Position numbers and translations under genes: made by a program. This document shows positions 9,267-18,077 of a DNA stretch of 64,000 bases, one piece after another. Within the stretch, counting starts at the first letter, position 1; each line of letters begins with the position of its first letter. The notes beneath the pieces are model-generated. The model had not been told where the DNA came from, ran no database searches, and saw nothing but the letters and a program-made list of their open reading frames with translations. Source of the stretch: Peteryoungia wuzhouensis (GTDB taxonomy: Bacteria; Pseudomonadota; Alphaproteobacteria; Rhizobiales; Rhizobiaceae); NCBI RefSeq assembly GCF_003205195.1, contig NZ_QJRY01000009.1, forward strand, positions 1 through 64,000, read 5' to 3'.

Positions 9267-10799
9267 TCAGACCAGTCTTACACGAGCGGAAAAATGCGTC
9301 CCGGCATTGCCTTCAATGCTGAAGCTACCGTCCAATTGCCGAATGGAGCCCTCGATCAGGCGCGTGCCTGTTCCTTTTGACTGATGCGCTGGGTCGAAGC
9401 CACGGCCGTTGTCGATCACTTCGAGCCTGCAGAAGCCATCCTCGCCCGGCCCCCGCAATATCACTGTTACCACGCCTTCATCGCCATCCGTGAAGGCGTA
9501 TTTCATGCAGTTGGTGACGAGTTCGTTGATCAGGAGAGCGAGCGATGTGGCCCGATCATTGGACACGGCGGTGGTCGCAAGGTCGAACTTTACCTGCACA
9601 TCCGCGCCGTAGGCGGCAACGACGTTCTGCGCAACAGTCTGCACGAGTTCAGCGGCATCCACCTCGCTGAACGAGTCCCGCTGATAGATCTGTTCGTGGA
9701 CCGCCACCATGGCCTTGATCCGGTTGCTCAAGGCCTCCGACTTCTCATTGCCCTTCATATGCAGACGGATCAGCGACATCACCGACTGGAGGTTGTTCTT
9801 GACCCGATGGTGGACTTCCCGAAGCAGAAATTCGTTGTTTTCCAAGGCGACCTGCAGGGCCGCAGACTGGTGATCCTGGATCCGTAGCAATTGCCGTGTT
9901 CGCCAGGTGGCGGCGAGAGACCCGAGACAGGCGAGAACGGTGACCGTGGCCAAGACCGCCATGTCACGCCAGAACGGTTGCATCAGCAGTCCGTAGTCCG
10001 CTGCGGCAACGGCGATGAAGGGGGTGCCTAAAACCTTGCGATAGCCAACCAAGCGGCGCACACCATCCACGGGCGAAGCCTCGGACAAGTAGGTGCCCTG
10101 ATCGGCCTCTTCCAGATATTGGGTGAAGAGGGGATGCTCGCTCATGTCGAGCCCCTGGTCCGGCTCCGGATAGCGCGCGACCAACTGGCCGTCGTTTCGA
10201 ATGAAGCTCACCGTAAAGCTTCCGCCGAGATCCACCGATTCCCAGATCGGTTTCATGATGTCACCAGACAGGGATACGGTGACTGCCCCGGCGAAGGCGC
10301 CGTCCCTTTCGAGGCGGCGACTGAAGACAAAGATCCGGTCGTTGTTCAACCGGCTGATCAGGAGAGCTGAGACATATTCCGACCGCCCCTCCTTGAGCGC
10401 GACGAAGTAATCCCGGTCGGTGATGTCAATCGGTTTGACCCCAGGGTCCGTCGAGTAGAGCGTCCGGCCGTGTTCGTCGATGACGTAAGCCTTGACTGAT
10501 CCAGGCAGGCCCTCCACCGCATCCGCGATGTCTCGTACGGTGCCGCCGTAGCCGGGATCACGCGGCGCCCGCACGGTGTCGGCGATACGCCTTGTCGCTT
10601 GCACGCCAAGTTCGTAAACCCATGTCGCATGGGTCGCGACAATCTGCGTCGATGTCACGACCCTGTCTTGTGCCGTTCGCACCGTGTTTCTGTAGGATTG
10701 CGAGCCCCAGGTCACGGCAAGTGCGACGAAACCGATCCAGGCAATGAGACCGGCCCTTGCCGCGAATTTCTGCGCCGAACCGGATGACTGCCGCTCCAT
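9267..10799 (-). CDS. Sensor histidine kinase, Cache domain plus HisKA_2/HWE kinase core
   Basis: A 510-residue membrane kinase. TM1 is at about residues 14-33 (GLIAWIGFVALAVTW), a periplasmic double-Cache-like sensor spans about 40-280 with the segment VKAYVIDEHGRTLYSTDPG, and TM2 is near 285-310. The kinase core follows: phospho-acceptor box LLREVHHRVKNNLQSV, N-box LLINELVTNCMKYAF and G1 box DNGRGFDP. The ATG has a GAGGAG ribosome site. This core type usually works with a separate receiver protein; none is adjacent. The nearest downstream gene on the same strand is an AraC regulator, which lacks a receiver domain, so the partner is unknown. Confidence 0.92.
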   Translation of the reverse strand: MERQSSGSAQKFAARAGLIAWIGFVALAVTWGSQSYRNTVRTAQDRVVTSTQIVATHATWVYELGVQATRRIADTVRAPRDPGYGGTVRDIADAVEGLPGSVKAYVIDEHGRTLYSTDPGVKPIDITDRDYFVALKEGRSEYVSALLISRLNNDRIFVFSRRLERDGAFAGAVTVSLSGDIMKPIWESVDLGGSFTVSFIRNDGQLVARYPEPDQGLDMSEHPLFTQYLEEADQGTYLSEASPVDGVRRLVGYRKVLGTPFIAVAAADYGLLMQPFWRDMAVLATVTVLACLGSLAATWRTRQLLRIQDHQSAALQVALENNEFLLREVHHRVKNNLQSVMSLIRLHMKGNEKSEALSNRIKAMVAVHEQIYQRDSFSEVDAAELVQTVAQNVVAAYGADVQVKFDLATTAVSNDRATSLALLINELVTNCMKYAFTDGDEGVVTVILRGPGEDGFCRLEVIDNGRGFDPAHQSKGTGTRLIEGSIRQLDGSFSIEGNAGTHFSARVRLV

Positions 10800-11045
10800 C
10801 TACACTCCTCAATCCCGATCAAAGTCGTGCATATGTGCGTATACCCGTCGCAAGTATCGCGTGCGCCCATGTCACACTTAGTCCACCGCGCAGGTGCCAT
10901 CAAGTTCCATGCGCGTCTTGTCATATGCCACCGGGCGCTAGGGCGCATTTACCATTGTGGAAATGGTCGCATGTTCGGCATAACTCTGGCACTTCGCGGC
11001 GTGTCTCGGTAGATCCATCGCGGGACAAAGAAGGAGAGTGTCGAG
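10800..11045. promoter_or_regulatory. Divergent promoter region, kinase versus aminopeptidase
   Basis: This 246-base region separates divergent start codons. It contains a 6-bp inverted repeat ACCATT/AATGGT with a 5-base spacer at 10951-10967, in front of the aminopeptidase gene, which could be an operator. No clear sigma-70 boxes were recognised. Confidence 0.35.
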
Positions 11046-12278
11046 ATGAGCGACATCGACAGGATGCGAGCGCAGGCGCTGATGCGGGACGCCGACATCG
11101 ACGCTCTGGTGCTCTTTCAGCCTGAGGCTTTCCGCTACGCGATCGGCGCGCCCGCGGGAGTCGCCACGATGTGGGGTCGAGCGGGCGCGGCCGCAGCCCT
11201 CGTGCCTCGCGATGCAGGATCGCCGCTTGGCGCCGTCGCCAGCGACCATGCCGCATCTGCAATCCGAGCGAAGGCACCGGGGCTCGACCTGCGCACCCAC
11301 CGGATCTGGATCGATATGGTCGACCTCGGCGGCGCCACGAAGGTCGGCGAGATTGACGGCTTTTATCGACGCGCTTCAATCGGTGGCGCGCGACCGGAGA
11401 CGTTCGACCGGACCCGGTGCTTCGATCTGCTTGGCGACCTCTTGAAGGAGCGGGGCATTGGGCGGGGCCGGATCGGTGTCGATCTGGAGTTCATGCCAGC
11501 CGCAGACTTCGAGGCACTGCGTCAGGCGCTGCCCGAGATCACCTGGATCGACGGCTCTGCCGTGCTGCGTCGCCTGCGGGCGGTCAAGACTGAGGGCGAG
11601 ATTGGACGGTTGCGGCAGGCGGCAAAGGCTGCTGAAGGTGGGTTGGTTCGCATGGTTGCGACCATCCGGCCCGGTGTCGCGCTCGGCGAACTTTCGGCGG
11701 CCTGGAAGGCGGGTGCCCAGGAGACGGCTAAAGCCGCTGGCTTCGCCCTCAGCGGACATTGGGATTTCATCTCTGTCGGAACCGATCTCTCGGATATGAC
11801 CGCCGTCGTGACGCCGGGCGCGCTGATCAAGGCCGATGTCGGCACGTTGGTCGACGGCTATTCTTCGGACGGCGCGCGCACGTTCACCTTCGGTCCTGCG
11901 CCATCCCTTGCACAGGACGTGTTCAAGGCATTGGAAACCGCCTTTGCCACCGGGCTCGAACAAGTCCGGCCCGGCAACACCTTCGGTGCCGTTCACCGGG
12001 CCATGTTGTCTTCCATGCGCCGTGATGGGTTTGGCGAATATTATCGCGGCCATTTCGGTCACTCGGTTGGCGGTAGTGTCGGGATCGAGGAATGGCCATT
12101 CTTTTCCGCTGACAATCCGGAAATTATCGAAGCCGGTATGGTGGTGGCGCTTGAGGCTCCATTTTACGGGCAGAATTTCGGAGCCCTGATGATCGAGGAC
12201 CAGTTTCTGGTCACGCCATCGGGGATCGAGTGCATGAATGCGCTGCCACGTGGATTGCGGGATGTTTCCTCAATGTGA
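11046..12278 (+). CDS. M24-family metallopeptidase (Xaa-Pro aminopeptidase-like)
   Basis: A 410-residue protein with the two-domain layout of Xaa-Pro aminopeptidase/creatinase proteins: an N-terminal creatinase-like domain to about residue 180 and a C-terminal pita-bread domain. Candidate metal ligands are the two Asp residues in KADVGTLVDGYSSDGART, the His in RGHFGHSVGG, Glu in VALEAPFY and Glu in MIEDQF, so the dinuclear metal site looks complete. The ribosome site GAAGGAG lies 8 bases before the ATG. The gene is alone between a kinase and a LacI gene. Family members include peptidases, creatinases and ectoine-type hydrolases; the substrate cannot be read from this sequence. Confidence 0.85.
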   Translation: MSDIDRMRAQALMRDADIDALVLFQPEAFRYAIGAPAGVATMWGRAGAAAALVPRDAGSPLGAVASDHAASAIRAKAPGLDLRTHRIWIDMVDLGGATKVGEIDGFYRRASIGGARPETFDRTRCFDLLGDLLKERGIGRGRIGVDLEFMPAADFEALRQALPEITWIDGSAVLRRLRAVKTEGEIGRLRQAAKAAEGGLVRMVATIRPGVALGELSAAWKAGAQETAKAAGFALSGHWDFISVGTDLSDMTAVVTPGALIKADVGTLVDGYSSDGARTFTFGPAPSLAQDVFKALETAFATGLEQVRPGNTFGAVHRAMLSSMRRDGFGEYYRGHFGHSVGGSVGIEEWPFFSADNPEIIEAGMVVALEAPFYGQNFGALMIEDQFLVTPSGIECMNALPRGLRDVSSM

Positions 12279-12406
12279 GCGTCCATAGATCGCGTGCGTC
12301 TGTGTCTTCCCCTTAAGTCGGGTCTCATAGGATTGCCGGACAACTTGTCCAGAGCTGGAATTGTGCGTACTCCAGTGTCTTGTGAAGCAATGCGGGAAGG
12401 CAGGGC

Positions 12407-13438
12407 GTGACAACCAGTATTCGGACGATAGCCAAGGTTGCCGAGACCTCGGTCTCCTCGGTCTCGCGTGTTCTCAACAACAGCGGCTATGTCTCGCCAG
12501 AAGTCCGGCAGCGCGTCGAGGCTGCGATCAAGGACCTCAATTATGCGCCGAGCAAGGGCGCGCGCATGCTGCGGGGCGAGGCAAGCCGGATGATCGGCCT
12601 GATGCTGCCATCCATCGACGTGCCGTTCTTCGGCATTCTCGCCAGCACCATAGAACGCGAGCTGTTCGAAAGAGGTTATCAGACGCTGATCTGCAGTTCC
12701 GCCGAGAACGAGGATCACGAGGCGCGTTATGTCGCGATGCTTCGGGCGCAACGCGTTGAGGGCGTGATCGTTGCCAGCGCCTATGGCGGCACGGCGCATT
12801 TGCAGCCGCTGGTCGATTCCGGCATCCCGATCATCGCGATCGACCGCGAATTGGTGGGCATTTCCGATGACGTCTTCATGGCGGATCATGTCGAGGGCGG
12901 GCGTATCATGGCCCGACATCTGGTCGATCTCGGTCACCGGCAGATTGCCGTGGTCGGGGCGCCGGGACATAGCCAGCCGATCCAGCTTCGCCTTGGCGGC
13001 ATTCGAGAGGTCCTTGAGGAGCGCGGCTACCCCCCGGCTTTTGAAGCGATTGGCGAGGACCACAGTTTTGCCGCGACCTATGCTTTGGCCAAGGGTGTGC
13101 TGGAGCGGCGACCGGACGTGACCGCGATCATCGGCACCACCGATATTGCGGCTGTCGCAGCGATCCATGCCGCACGAGATCTCGGGCGCTCGGTGCCGGC
13201 GGACTGTTCGGTGATCGGCTTCGATGATCTGCCGGAGGCGAGCTATGTTCTGCCGCGCCTGACCACCGTCGCCCAGCCCATCCGCGAGGTCGCCCTTGAG
13301 GCGACGCGCAGGCTGGAGGAGCGGCTTGTCGATCGGCAGCAGGGATCTGACCGACGACCGGTCACGCGCGTCCGGCTGCCGGTTCGCCTGATCGAACGGG
13401 AATCTACCGGACCCGTTCCGGAAAGCTGTCAGGGATAG
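12407..13438 (+). CDS. LacI-family transcriptional repressor
   Basis: A 343-residue LacI/GalR regulator starting at GTG 12407. The N-terminal helix-turn-helix and hinge are clear (RTIAKVAETSVSSVSRVLN, then SPEVRQRVEAAIKDLNYAPS). A periplasmic-binding-protein-like effector domain follows to the end, with the typical VIGFDDLPEASYVLPRLTTV segment. It converges on the last gene of the sugar operon, with only 4 bases between the two stops, and two LacI-type palindromes lie at the operon's promoter (21826-21898). It is therefore the likely sugar-responsive repressor of that operon, although it lies about 8.4 kb away. Confidence 0.94.
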   Translation: MTTSIRTIAKVAETSVSSVSRVLNNSGYVSPEVRQRVEAAIKDLNYAPSKGARMLRGEASRMIGLMLPSIDVPFFGILASTIERELFERGYQTLICSSAENEDHEARYVAMLRAQRVEGVIVASAYGGTAHLQPLVDSGIPIIAIDRELVGISDDVFMADHVEGGRIMARHLVDLGHRQIAVVGAPGHSQPIQLRLGGIREVLEERGYPPAFEAIGEDHSFAATYALAKGVLERRPDVTAIIGTTDIAAVAAIHAARDLGRSVPADCSVIGFDDLPEASYVLPRLTTVAQPIREVALEATRRLEERLVDRQQGSDRRPVTRVRLPVRLIERESTGPVPESCQG

Positions 13439-13442
13439 GTTC

Positions 13443-14474
13443 TCAGACGGCCTCGACACCAATCGTGTATTTTGTCGTGAACGGCGTTCCTGCCTGGAAG
13501 GGGTAGCTGGTTTCCACACCTGCCTGGTTCAGCGGATTGGGACATGTGGATATGCGCACGCCGAGATCGAAGGCTGCACGGACGGGTTCGATCCCAATTG
13601 CGAGATGGCGGCCGTTCCATGGCCGATACGCGCGGCCACGATTGGATATCCACAGCATCAGGCTCGGGAAGACCTTCGGATCCCACTGGAGCGTTGCCCG
13701 ATAGCGCTCTGCCTTGTTGGTCAATACGACACGACCGCAGACACCTGTCAGCAGCAGCAGCGTTTCCGATTGACCGCCGAGCGGCAAGCGGGCCAGCGAC
13801 AATGGCCTTTCTTGTCTGCTCCACAGCCTGTCGAGGGTTTCAAAATGGCGGTTGGGCTCGACCATGGACAGCGGCACATCCTCGTCCAGTGGATGGGACC
13901 ATACCGTCCCGTGCGGGCCGACATCGAGGAGGGCGTCACCTTCGCCTTCCGGCAGGCGGAAGACAGGATGGAGGCCGATCGGCAGGTTGCAATCCCTGCG
14001 AGGTGTCACAGTCAGGCTGCAGGTGAGCTCCGTCCGTCCGTCCACGCCGTCCACGTGGCGTTCCAGCGCCTCGATCGGATGATCGTCGGGATAAAGGATC
14101 GTGCCACTCAGCCGGTTTCCGGTTGAAGCCTGCAGATCCCAGTGATGGTTTGCGCCATAGCCGTGCGGATGACCTTCCGAAGGGAGACGGTGATTGCCTA
14201 TCCGGGCGACCTTGGCATGCCAGGGAAGGGGTAGGCGTCCGGCTGGCGGAGCGCCGAAGGGAATGCAGGGCCAGTCGCCGCGCAGCCGGCGCAGGACGCC
14301 CGGTTGATCGCGCATGTCCTCGTCTTCCCATGGCGCGACATGCAGGGGAGAGACGGAGCGGCCGTCCTCCAGATCGAAACGGACCGGGGCCAGCATACCA
14401 CCAAGGCTTTGCAGTGTGGCTTCGCCGCGATCCCAGCGCATCGAGATGCGCTCGATGTGTTCCTCTTCAGCCAT
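13443..14474 (-). CDS. Aldose 1-epimerase (galactose mutarotase) family protein
   Basis: A 343-residue protein of the aldose-1-epimerase superfamily, which interconverts sugar anomers. Recognisable segments are LQSLGGMLAPVRF near the start, PHGYGANHHWDL in the middle and AIGIEPVRAAFD near the end, where family members carry the catalytic His and Glu. The start overlaps the permease stop by 8 bases (14467-14474), making it the distal gene of the sugar operon. It probably presents the correct anomer of the imported sugar to the isomerase. Substrate not assigned. Confidence 0.83.
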   Translation of the reverse strand: MAEEEHIERISMRWDRGEATLQSLGGMLAPVRFDLEDGRSVSPLHVAPWEDEDMRDQPGVLRRLRGDWPCIPFGAPPAGRLPLPWHAKVARIGNHRLPSEGHPHGYGANHHWDLQASTGNRLSGTILYPDDHPIEALERHVDGVDGRTELTCSLTVTPRRDCNLPIGLHPVFRLPEGEGDALLDVGPHGTVWSHPLDEDVPLSMVEPNRHFETLDRLWSRQERPLSLARLPLGGQSETLLLLTGVCGRVVLTNKAERYRATLQWDPKVFPSLMLWISNRGRAYRPWNGRHLAIGIEPVRAAFDLGVRISTCPNPLNQAGVETSYPFQAGTPFTTKYTIGVEAV

Positions 14475-15471
14475 GGCTAGCCTTCGGGCGATCGATGATG
14501 AGGTTGATGAAGACGGCGCCGAGGATCAGGACCCCGCGCACGACCTGCTGGGCATAGGGGTTGAAGCCCCAGAGCGTCATGGCGTTGAGCAGGACGCCGA
14601 GAAAGAGCACGCCGACAAAGGCGCCCCAGATCGAACCCTTGCCACCGAAGAGGCTGACGCCACCGATGATGACGGCCGAGATCACCTCAAGCTCCATGCC
14701 CTTGGCGATGGTCGGATTGCCGGAGTTCAGAAGCGAGGAATAGACGATGCCGCCGACCACGGCGAAGAGGCTGGTGATGACGAGGCACCAGGTCCGGGTG
14801 CGGTTGACATGCAGGCCCGACAGGCGAGCGGCTTCGGCATTGCCGCCAATCGCATAGACCGAGCGGCCGAAGCTCGTGTAATTGGCCAGCACATGGGTGA
14901 CGATGAAGGCAAGGAGCAGCAGGTAGACAGGGAAGGGAATGTGGAAGATGCGGCCGCTGCCGATGAAATAGTACCAGGAAGGGAAAGACTCGATCGGTGT
15001 GCCGTCGGTGATCAGGTTGGCGAGGCCCGCGAGTGTGGCCATCATCGCGAGCGATGAGATGAAGGTCGGCACCATGAAGCGGTTGCGCAGCCAGCCATTG
15101 AAGATGCCGATCGAGGCGCCGAAGGCGAGTGTGAGAACGCCAGCCGCGACCACATGCCAGATTTCAGGCTCGAAGGCGCCGCCCGAGATCAGGCTGACCA
15201 GCCAGGCGAGCACGCAGGCCGAGGCCGCGACCATCGAGCCGACGGAGAGGTCGATCTCGCCGACGATGATCAGGAGCGTCATGCCGAAAGCGATCATCCC
15301 GGGCACTGCGATGGTGCGCAGGATGTTGAGCTGGTTGTCGATGCTCATGAAGCCGCGCGCGGTGAAGGCGACGAGGATGTAGAGGGCGATCAGGATGATC
15401 AGCATCGAATTGCGTCGTGCGAAGGTCGCGAAGGTGTTGCCCGAGCGGGTCATCGGCCTCTCCGAATTCAT
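14467..15471 (-). CDS. Sugar ABC transporter permease (RbsC-like)
   Basis: A 334-residue inner-membrane permease of the CUT2/ribose class, with about ten hydrophobic segments. The family signatures GMTLLIIVGEIDLSVGSMVA and AVIIGGVSLFGGKGSIWGAF are present. It overlaps the ATPase gene by 4 bases upstream and the epimerase gene by 8 bases downstream. With the RbsA- and RbsB-like proteins it forms a complete monosaccharide importer. Confidence 0.95.
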   Translation of the reverse strand: MNSERPMTRSGNTFATFARRNSMLIILIALYILVAFTARGFMSIDNQLNILRTIAVPGMIAFGMTLLIIVGEIDLSVGSMVAASACVLAWLVSLISGGAFEPEIWHVVAAGVLTLAFGASIGIFNGWLRNRFMVPTFISSLAMMATLAGLANLITDGTPIESFPSWYYFIGSGRIFHIPFPVYLLLLAFIVTHVLANYTSFGRSVYAIGGNAEAARLSGLHVNRTRTWCLVITSLFAVVGGIVYSSLLNSGNPTIAKGMELEVISAVIIGGVSLFGGKGSIWGAFVGVLFLGVLLNAMTLWGFNPYAQQVVRGVLILGAVFINLIIDRPKASHG

Positions 15472-16970
15472 GGGTTGGTCTGCCGCGCCATGCAGGCGGC
15501 ATAGAGTGTTTTGGGATCGAGGCCATCATTGACGAATTCCTCGGTGATGCGGCCGTCGCGCAGGATCAGGATGCGGTCACAGCATTCGACGAGGTCTTCC
15601 AGTTCGGTGGAGACGACGATGCTCGACAGGCCTTCGAGGGCCTTCGACCAGATGATCTGGTAGATCTGCTGCTTCGCCTGGACGTCGACCCCTCGGCCCG
15701 GTTCGTCGAAGAGCAGGATGCGCGGGGCGTTGTTGAGCCAGTTTCCGACGACGACCTTCTGCTGGTTGCCGCCGGAGAGGCTGGAAACGGGGAGCGCCGG
15801 GCTGCCGATCTTGATCGACAGATCGTGGATCTGGCGTTCGACGGCGGGCCGCTCCTTTTGTTCGGTGACGAAGCCGCGATGGCTGAAGCGCTGCATGGCG
15901 GCAAGGCAGAGGTTGGCATGGATCGAGAGGATCTGGACCAGCCCGCTCTCCTTGCGGTCCTCCGAGGTGTAGCCGATGCCGAGGTGTTTCATGGTCGGGA
16001 TCGAGACCGTCTCGACCTGATTGCCATCGACCAGGATCTCGCCGCCGCCGACAGGTCCGGCACCGTAAATCGCGCGCAGCAATTCGGTCCTGCCGGAGCC
16101 GAGCATGCCGGCGATCCCCAGGACCTCGCCCCGATATAGATCGAAGCTCACGCCTTGGACCATCGGCTCGATCCTGAGGTCGCGAACGCTGAGGATCGGT
16201 TGTCCAGCGGCGATCTGGCGAGGCGGTCGTGTTACCGGGGTGATGTCGCCGAACATCATCTGGAGGATGACGGCAGGGGTCGCATCCGCCATGGAGCAGG
16301 AGCCGGTGAAGTGACCGTCGCGTAGCGCCGTCACGGTGTCGGCGATTTCGCCGAGTTCGGCGAGGCGGTGGGAGATGTAGATGATCGTCACGCCCCGGTC
16401 GCGCAGGCGTCGAACCAGGCCGAACAGTTGTTGCACCTCTGCCTGGGCGAGCGCCGAGGTCGGTTCGTCCAGCTGCAGGACGGTCGGATTGAGCGACATC
16501 GCCTTGACGATTTCGACGAGTTGCTGGCGGCCGATCGAGAGGCTCGATACCGGTTGGGCCGGGTCTATGTCGCCAGCCCCCATTTCATCGAGGAGTGCCT
16601 TTGCCTGCCGGAGCAGGCCGGGCCAGTCGATGAAGGGGGTGTTCGCATGGCGGGGCAGGCGGCCGAGATAGATGTTCTCGGCGACTGAGAGATGCGGGAC
16701 GAGGCTGAGCTCCTGATACACCGTGACGATCCCCGCCTTCAGCGCATCCGAGGGGTGGGCGAAGCTGCAGGGGTGGCCGTCAACGAGGATCTCGCCCGAG
16801 GTCGGCTGGACGGCGCCGGCGAGCATTTTGATGAAGGTGCTCTTCCCCGAGCCGTTCTTGCCGAGCAGCGCATGGACCTGGCCCTTCGCGAAAGAATGGC
16901 TGAAGTCGTTCAGTGCCTTGACGGTCCCGTAGTGTTTCGTCAGGTGCCGCAGTTCGAGCGCGTTTGCCAT
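15468..16970 (-). CDS. Sugar ABC transporter ATP-binding protein (RbsA-like)
   Basis: A 500-residue protein with two fused ATPase domains, as in CUT2 importers. The first half has Walker A GKNGSGKST, signature LSIGRQQLVEI and LDEPTSAL; the second half has a divergent Walker A (GMLGSGRTE), signature LSGGNQQKV and FDEPGRGVDV. That asymmetry is normal for the family. The longest frame opens at 17036; ATG 16970 is chosen because it gives the usual ANALELRHLTKHYG start with GGAG upstream. A strong hairpin sits in the gap between this gene and the binding-protein gene. Confidence 0.95.
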   Translation of the reverse strand: MANALELRHLTKHYGTVKALNDFSHSFAKGQVHALLGKNGSGKSTFIKMLAGAVQPTSGEILVDGHPCSFAHPSDALKAGIVTVYQELSLVPHLSVAENIYLGRLPRHANTPFIDWPGLLRQAKALLDEMGAGDIDPAQPVSSLSIGRQQLVEIVKAMSLNPTVLQLDEPTSALAQAEVQQLFGLVRRLRDRGVTIIYISHRLAELGEIADTVTALRDGHFTGSCSMADATPAVILQMMFGDITPVTRPPRQIAAGQPILSVRDLRIEPMVQGVSFDLYRGEVLGIAGMLGSGRTELLRAIYGAGPVGGGEILVDGNQVETVSIPTMKHLGIGYTSEDRKESGLVQILSIHANLCLAAMQRFSHRGFVTEQKERPAVERQIHDLSIKIGSPALPVSSLSGGNQQKVVVGNWLNNAPRILLFDEPGRGVDVQAKQQIYQIIWSKALEGLSSIVVSTELEDLVECCDRILILRDGRITEEFVNDGLDPKTLYAACMARQTNP

Positions 16971-17008
16971 CGTTGCTCCGTGCATTCCAGCGTGCAATCG
17001 GGAAATGG

Positions 17009-17038
17009 GGGTGCAGAGCCCGGTCGTGCTCTGCACCC
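17009..17038 (-). other. Intercistronic hairpin after the sugar-binding protein gene
   Basis: A perfect 11-bp stem (17009-17019 with 17028-17038) and 8-base loop lie 32 bases downstream of the binding-protein stop and 38 bases before the ATPase start. No U-run follows, so it is more likely an mRNA-stabilising/attenuating element that raises binding-protein output than a full terminator. A matching element occurs in the peptide importer at 25998. Confidence 0.7.
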
Positions 17039-17070
17039 GTTCCAGCGGGATGGAGGTCTCTCCGCCGGCC

Positions 17071-18018
17071 TTACTTCAGCGACTCGGCGAAAGCCTTGAC
17101 GCCGTCCGGCTGCGTGCGCGACAGGAGCAGCGTCGGGACAGAGGTCTGCTCTGCCACCTTTTCACCCTTGAGGATTGCCAAAGCTGCGTTGACGCCGCTG
17201 GCACCCATCTCGAATGGCGACTGGGCGGTCACGGCCTGCAGCACGTTGTCGGACGAGAGCAGGCCCTTGGCCAGCTGTTCCGAGCCGTCAATGCCGAAGA
17301 CATAGACGGAGCCTGCCTTGCCGGCGTTGCGAACGGCCTGCATGGCGCCGATGGTGCCGCCTTCATTGGCTGCATAGATGACGTTGACGTCGGCGTTCGC
17401 CGTCAGGATATCGGTCGCGACGGAGACGGCCTTTTCCGGCAGCCAGGCGTCCTGTTCGGTGACGACGTCGATGGTGTTGCCGTCAGCGGCCGCTTCCTTG
17501 AAGCCTTCGGTGCGCTCGCCGCTCTGTTCCGGCAGAAGTGACTTGAAGCCGAGGATCGCGACCTTGGCCTTGCCGCCCAGGGTTTCCTTGATGAAGCTCG
17601 CAGCCGCCTTGCCGGTCGTGGCACCGAGATCCTTGTTGGAAGTCGAGAATGTCGCCTGGGCGATGCCTGCTTCCGTCAGGCCGCCATTGACGGCAACGAC
17701 AACGATGCCGGCATCGCGGGCACGCTTCAGGGCCGGAGCTGAATTCTTGGCGGAGACGGGGGCGATGACGATCGCGTTCACCTTGCGGGCGATATAGGTG
17801 TCGATCGCCTGGCTTTCCTTGGCCTGGTCGCCGTCGATGTTGATTTCCAGCACTTCGGCGCCTGCCTTTTCGCCGGCGTCGCGCATACCGGCCTGCAGCG
17901 ACTTCATGAACTGGTCGCCCTGAAAGACGATGCTGGCGATGACAGGTTTGTCTTCGGCCGCGGCGATGCCGGTGCTGGCGGTCAGGCCGAGCGTGGCTGC
18001 GATGATGAGTTTCTTCAT
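17071..18018 (-). CDS. Periplasmic sugar-binding protein (RbsB-like)
   Basis: A 315-residue substrate-binding protein of the Peripla_BP_4/ribose class. The N-terminal signal peptide MKKLIIAATLGLTASTGIAAA is probably cleaved after AAA. Family features include ASIVFQGDQFMKSLQAG, the VNAIVIAPVS strand and FGIDGSEQLAKGL. A GGAGG ribosome site precedes the ATG. It lies between the kinase gene and the ATPase gene of the same operon, and delivers the sugar to the RbsC/RbsA-like importer. Ligand unknown: CUT2 binding proteins recognise many pentoses, hexoses and polyols. Confidence 0.94.
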   Translation of the reverse strand: MKKLIIAATLGLTASTGIAAAEDKPVIASIVFQGDQFMKSLQAGMRDAGEKAGAEVLEINIDGDQAKESQAIDTYIARKVNAIVIAPVSAKNSAPALKRARDAGIVVVAVNGGLTEAGIAQATFSTSNKDLGATTGKAAASFIKETLGGKAKVAILGFKSLLPEQSGERTEGFKEAAADGNTIDVVTEQDAWLPEKAVSVATDILTANADVNVIYAANEGGTIGAMQAVRNAGKAGSVYVFGIDGSEQLAKGLLSSDNVLQAVTAQSPFEMGASGVNAALAILKGEKVAEQTSVPTLLLSRTQPDGVKAFAESLK

Positions 18019-18077
18019 GGTCTTTCCTCCCTAAGGTTTCGATTGTTGATCACGGCCTCCTCGCCGTGACCGGCCTG

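Noticed and set aside
10989..11005. Sigma-54-like TGGCAC sequence upstream of the aminopeptidase gene
   Set aside because: The GG and GC elements are separated by 9 rather than 10 bases and the -12 element does not match.
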